Positions 62,835 to 64,000 of a DNA stretch of 64,000 nucleotides are shown piece after piece. The position numbers were made by a program, and so were the translations under genes. The DNA lies in assembly GCA_038238115.1 (NCBI GenBank), contig JBBRYB010000008.1, forward strand, positions 1 to 64,000, read 5' to 3'. The notes beneath the pieces were generated by a model that made no database searches, was not told the DNA's origin, and saw only the letters and a program-made list of their open reading frames with translations. The DNA comes from JBBRYB01 sp038238115. GTDB lineage: Bacteria > Actinomycetota > Actinomycetes > Propionibacteriales > Nocardioidaceae. Numbering within the stretch: the first letter of the stretch is position 1; each line of letters begins with the position of its first letter.

Positions 62835-64000
62835 TGGCGGAGGGCCGCCACCTCAACCGCCGTACAGTCGTCAAAGGGGCGGGCCTGACCGCCTTGGCCG
62901 GCATGAGCGGACTGCCGCTCGGGTGTGATGGTTCGCCGTCGCCAGCTAGGGAGAAGGCAACCATCCTCGATCTCGCCTTTCACACCCAGAATCGGTTTCG
63001 GCCGTTCGAGCTCGTGGCGCCCGGTTTCGAGTTGGTTGACGAGTCACAACCAGTCGCGGCGCGCTCGCTCGTTCGATCCGACAAGAGTCCCGTCGCGCCG
63101 TTCGCCGCCATCGAGCTGTCCGTTGCTGGCGTGGATGAAGCGGACGTGCTGGCCGGTCTGTTCAGCCCGGATGGTGACCACGTCGCCGTGGTCTTCTCAC
63201 CGAGTCGTCGACAGGCCAGCATCGAAGTACGGCGACACGGTGTCACGCACGTGGTTGCGCAAGCGACCACCGAGCTCGCAACGCCCTTCTGCGCCGCCTT
63301 CGCCGTCTGCGAGGACCAGGTGACAGCGCTGGTCGACTCCGGAGCCGGGTGGCAACCCGTCACGACGACTCGCGAACGGGTGGCCGACCTTATCGACCTG
63401 CGTGACCCAGGCACCTTGGCCGCAATGTCGTTCGGCTACGGCGCCAGCGGCTCGACGGGTGAAGTGCGCCTGAGCCGGGTCAGGGCTGGCGCCTTCGGCA
63501 TGGTGGGGGTGCGCGACCCACACCTCGTCCAGCGGCCGGACGGGACAGCGCTGATCCGCGATGGCAAGGCGTATCTGACCTTTACCTGCGCCGGCGTCGG
63601 GTTCTTCCAGCAGGCGCACTGGGGTGTTTTCACCTTGGACCTCGCCGACCCGACCAGACTCGAGCAGGTCGCCCATCTCTACTCGCAACGCGACGGTCTG
63701 CTGCTGGGTGACCACGCCGGGCAGGTGGTCGTCGACGAGGACAACGAGCGCTTCATCGTGCTCACCAGCTCGTGGGGCGACTTCGACTTCCAGGGCGTGC
63801 ACGTGCGCCACGTCGTGACGTTCGACGACGTACTCGCCGGCACCCACCTGCTGCAGACCGATCGACTCGACCTACCGACGTCAGTGAGCAGCTGGGACCC
63901 GGCAGCGACGCTGATCGACGAGAGGTGGCACATCGCCTTCGTCGAGAGCCCGTCGCAGGACCCCTTCGACTTCCACCCCGCGCTGGCGGCGGGACCGGCC
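62831..64000 (+). CDS. Secreted Tat/lipoprotein, beta-propeller glycosidase-like (partial)
   Basis: At least 390 codons, open to the window end. ATG 62831 overlaps the permease stop (ATGA). The N-terminus has NRRTVVKGAGLTALAGMSG followed by a cysteine (PLGCDG), a Tat lipoprotein signal. The first ~190 residues look like a concanavalin-type domain (FSPSRRQASIEVRRHG, RVRAGAFGMVGVRDPHLVQ). From about residue 220 the pattern DGKAYLTFTCAGVGFFQQAH and DERWHIAFVESPSQ resembles five-bladed propeller glycosidases (GH43/GH32-like). It probably processes the sugar taken up by this operon. Confidence 0.75.
   Translation, partial: MMAEGRHLNRRTVVKGAGLTALAGMSGLPLGCDGSPSPAREKATILDLAFHTQNRFRPFELVAPGFELVDESQPVAARSLVRSDKSPVAPFAAIELSVAGVDEADVLAGLFSPDGDHVAVVFSPSRRQASIEVRRHGVTHVVAQATTELATPFCAAFAVCEDQVTALVDSGAGWQPVTTTRERVADLIDLRDPGTLAAMSFGYGASGSTGEVRLSRVRAGAFGMVGVRDPHLVQRPDGTALIRDGKAYLTFTCAGVGFFQQAHWGVFTLDLADPTRLEQVAHLYSQRDGLLLGDHAGQVVVDEDNERFIVLTSSWGDFDFQGVHVRHVVTFDDVLAGTHLLQTDRLDLPTSVSSWDPAATLIDERWHIAFVESPSQDPFDFHPALAAGPA

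Overview
The window reads as a high-GC actinobacterial chromosome (Actinomycetota). The translation and RNA-processing block rimP-nusA-ylxR-infB-rbfA-truB-ribF-rpsO-pnp, followed by an M16 peptidase and dapB, is the order seen in that phylum, and GTG starts and 4-nt gene overlaps are frequent. I cannot name the genus. Layout: 0-3.2 kb holds an SDR-queA pair and a lipoprotein/DUF4439 pair. 3.2-15.4 kb is the conserved translation/RNA block. 15.4-20.9 kb carries a five-copy palindromic repeat array, the lactate-oxidation operon lutABC, dapB and azlCD. 21-24.4 kb is an eroding stretch: an Ig-like gene remnant, a GNAT, a small winged-helix-like protein, a broken MFS transporter and the 3' part of a zinc alcohol dehydrogenase. 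| 24.4-35.2 kb is an integrated mobile element. It splits the alcohol dehydrogenase gene exactly, and a 20-bp direct repeat (24382-24401 and 35179-35198) marks attL and attR. Gene order is integrase, XRE regulator, divergent control region, excisionase-like HTH, small protein, primase-polymerase/helicase, a chain of overlapping small genes, and a terminase-small-subunit-like gene. There are no capsid or conjugation genes. This fits a phage satellite (PICI-like) better than a complete prophage or an AICE. Its cargo is a class III cyclase-homology/STAND NTPase/TPR protein divergent from a 97-residue peptide with five DTEG(H/R) repeats. I consider this pair the best candidate for an undescribed system. 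| 35.6-39.2 kb has a PQQ-type sugar dehydrogenase lipoprotein and a secreted DUF1906 protein with two peptidoglycan-binding domains. 39.3-55.1 kb is a nitrogen/one-carbon catabolic island. One long leftward operon encodes a three-part glutamate-synthase-like enzyme (class II amidotransferase, GXGXG, FMN domain), an XRE-cupin regulator and a four-subunit sarcosine-oxidase-type dehydrogenase. It continues into GNAT, M20 peptidase and enolase-superfamily racemase genes. A divergent type III glutamine-synthetase-like gene precedes it, with a leftward amino-acid permease and a Usp gene beyond. The first set matches the N-methylglutamate route for methylamine (gmaS, mgsABC, mgdABCD). The last three match the known N-succinyl route for irreversible D-to-L amino-acid conversion. 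| 55.4-64 kb has a coiled-coil protein, an Erm-type rRNA methyltransferase, a DUF1003 membrane protein, and a sugar ABC importer whose binding-protein gene is broken by frameshifts and an IS3-family insertion. Two intact permeases and a secreted beta-propeller-like protein running off the window follow. Short GC-rich tandem repeats (21-27 bp units) occur at several gene ends and intergenic sites.
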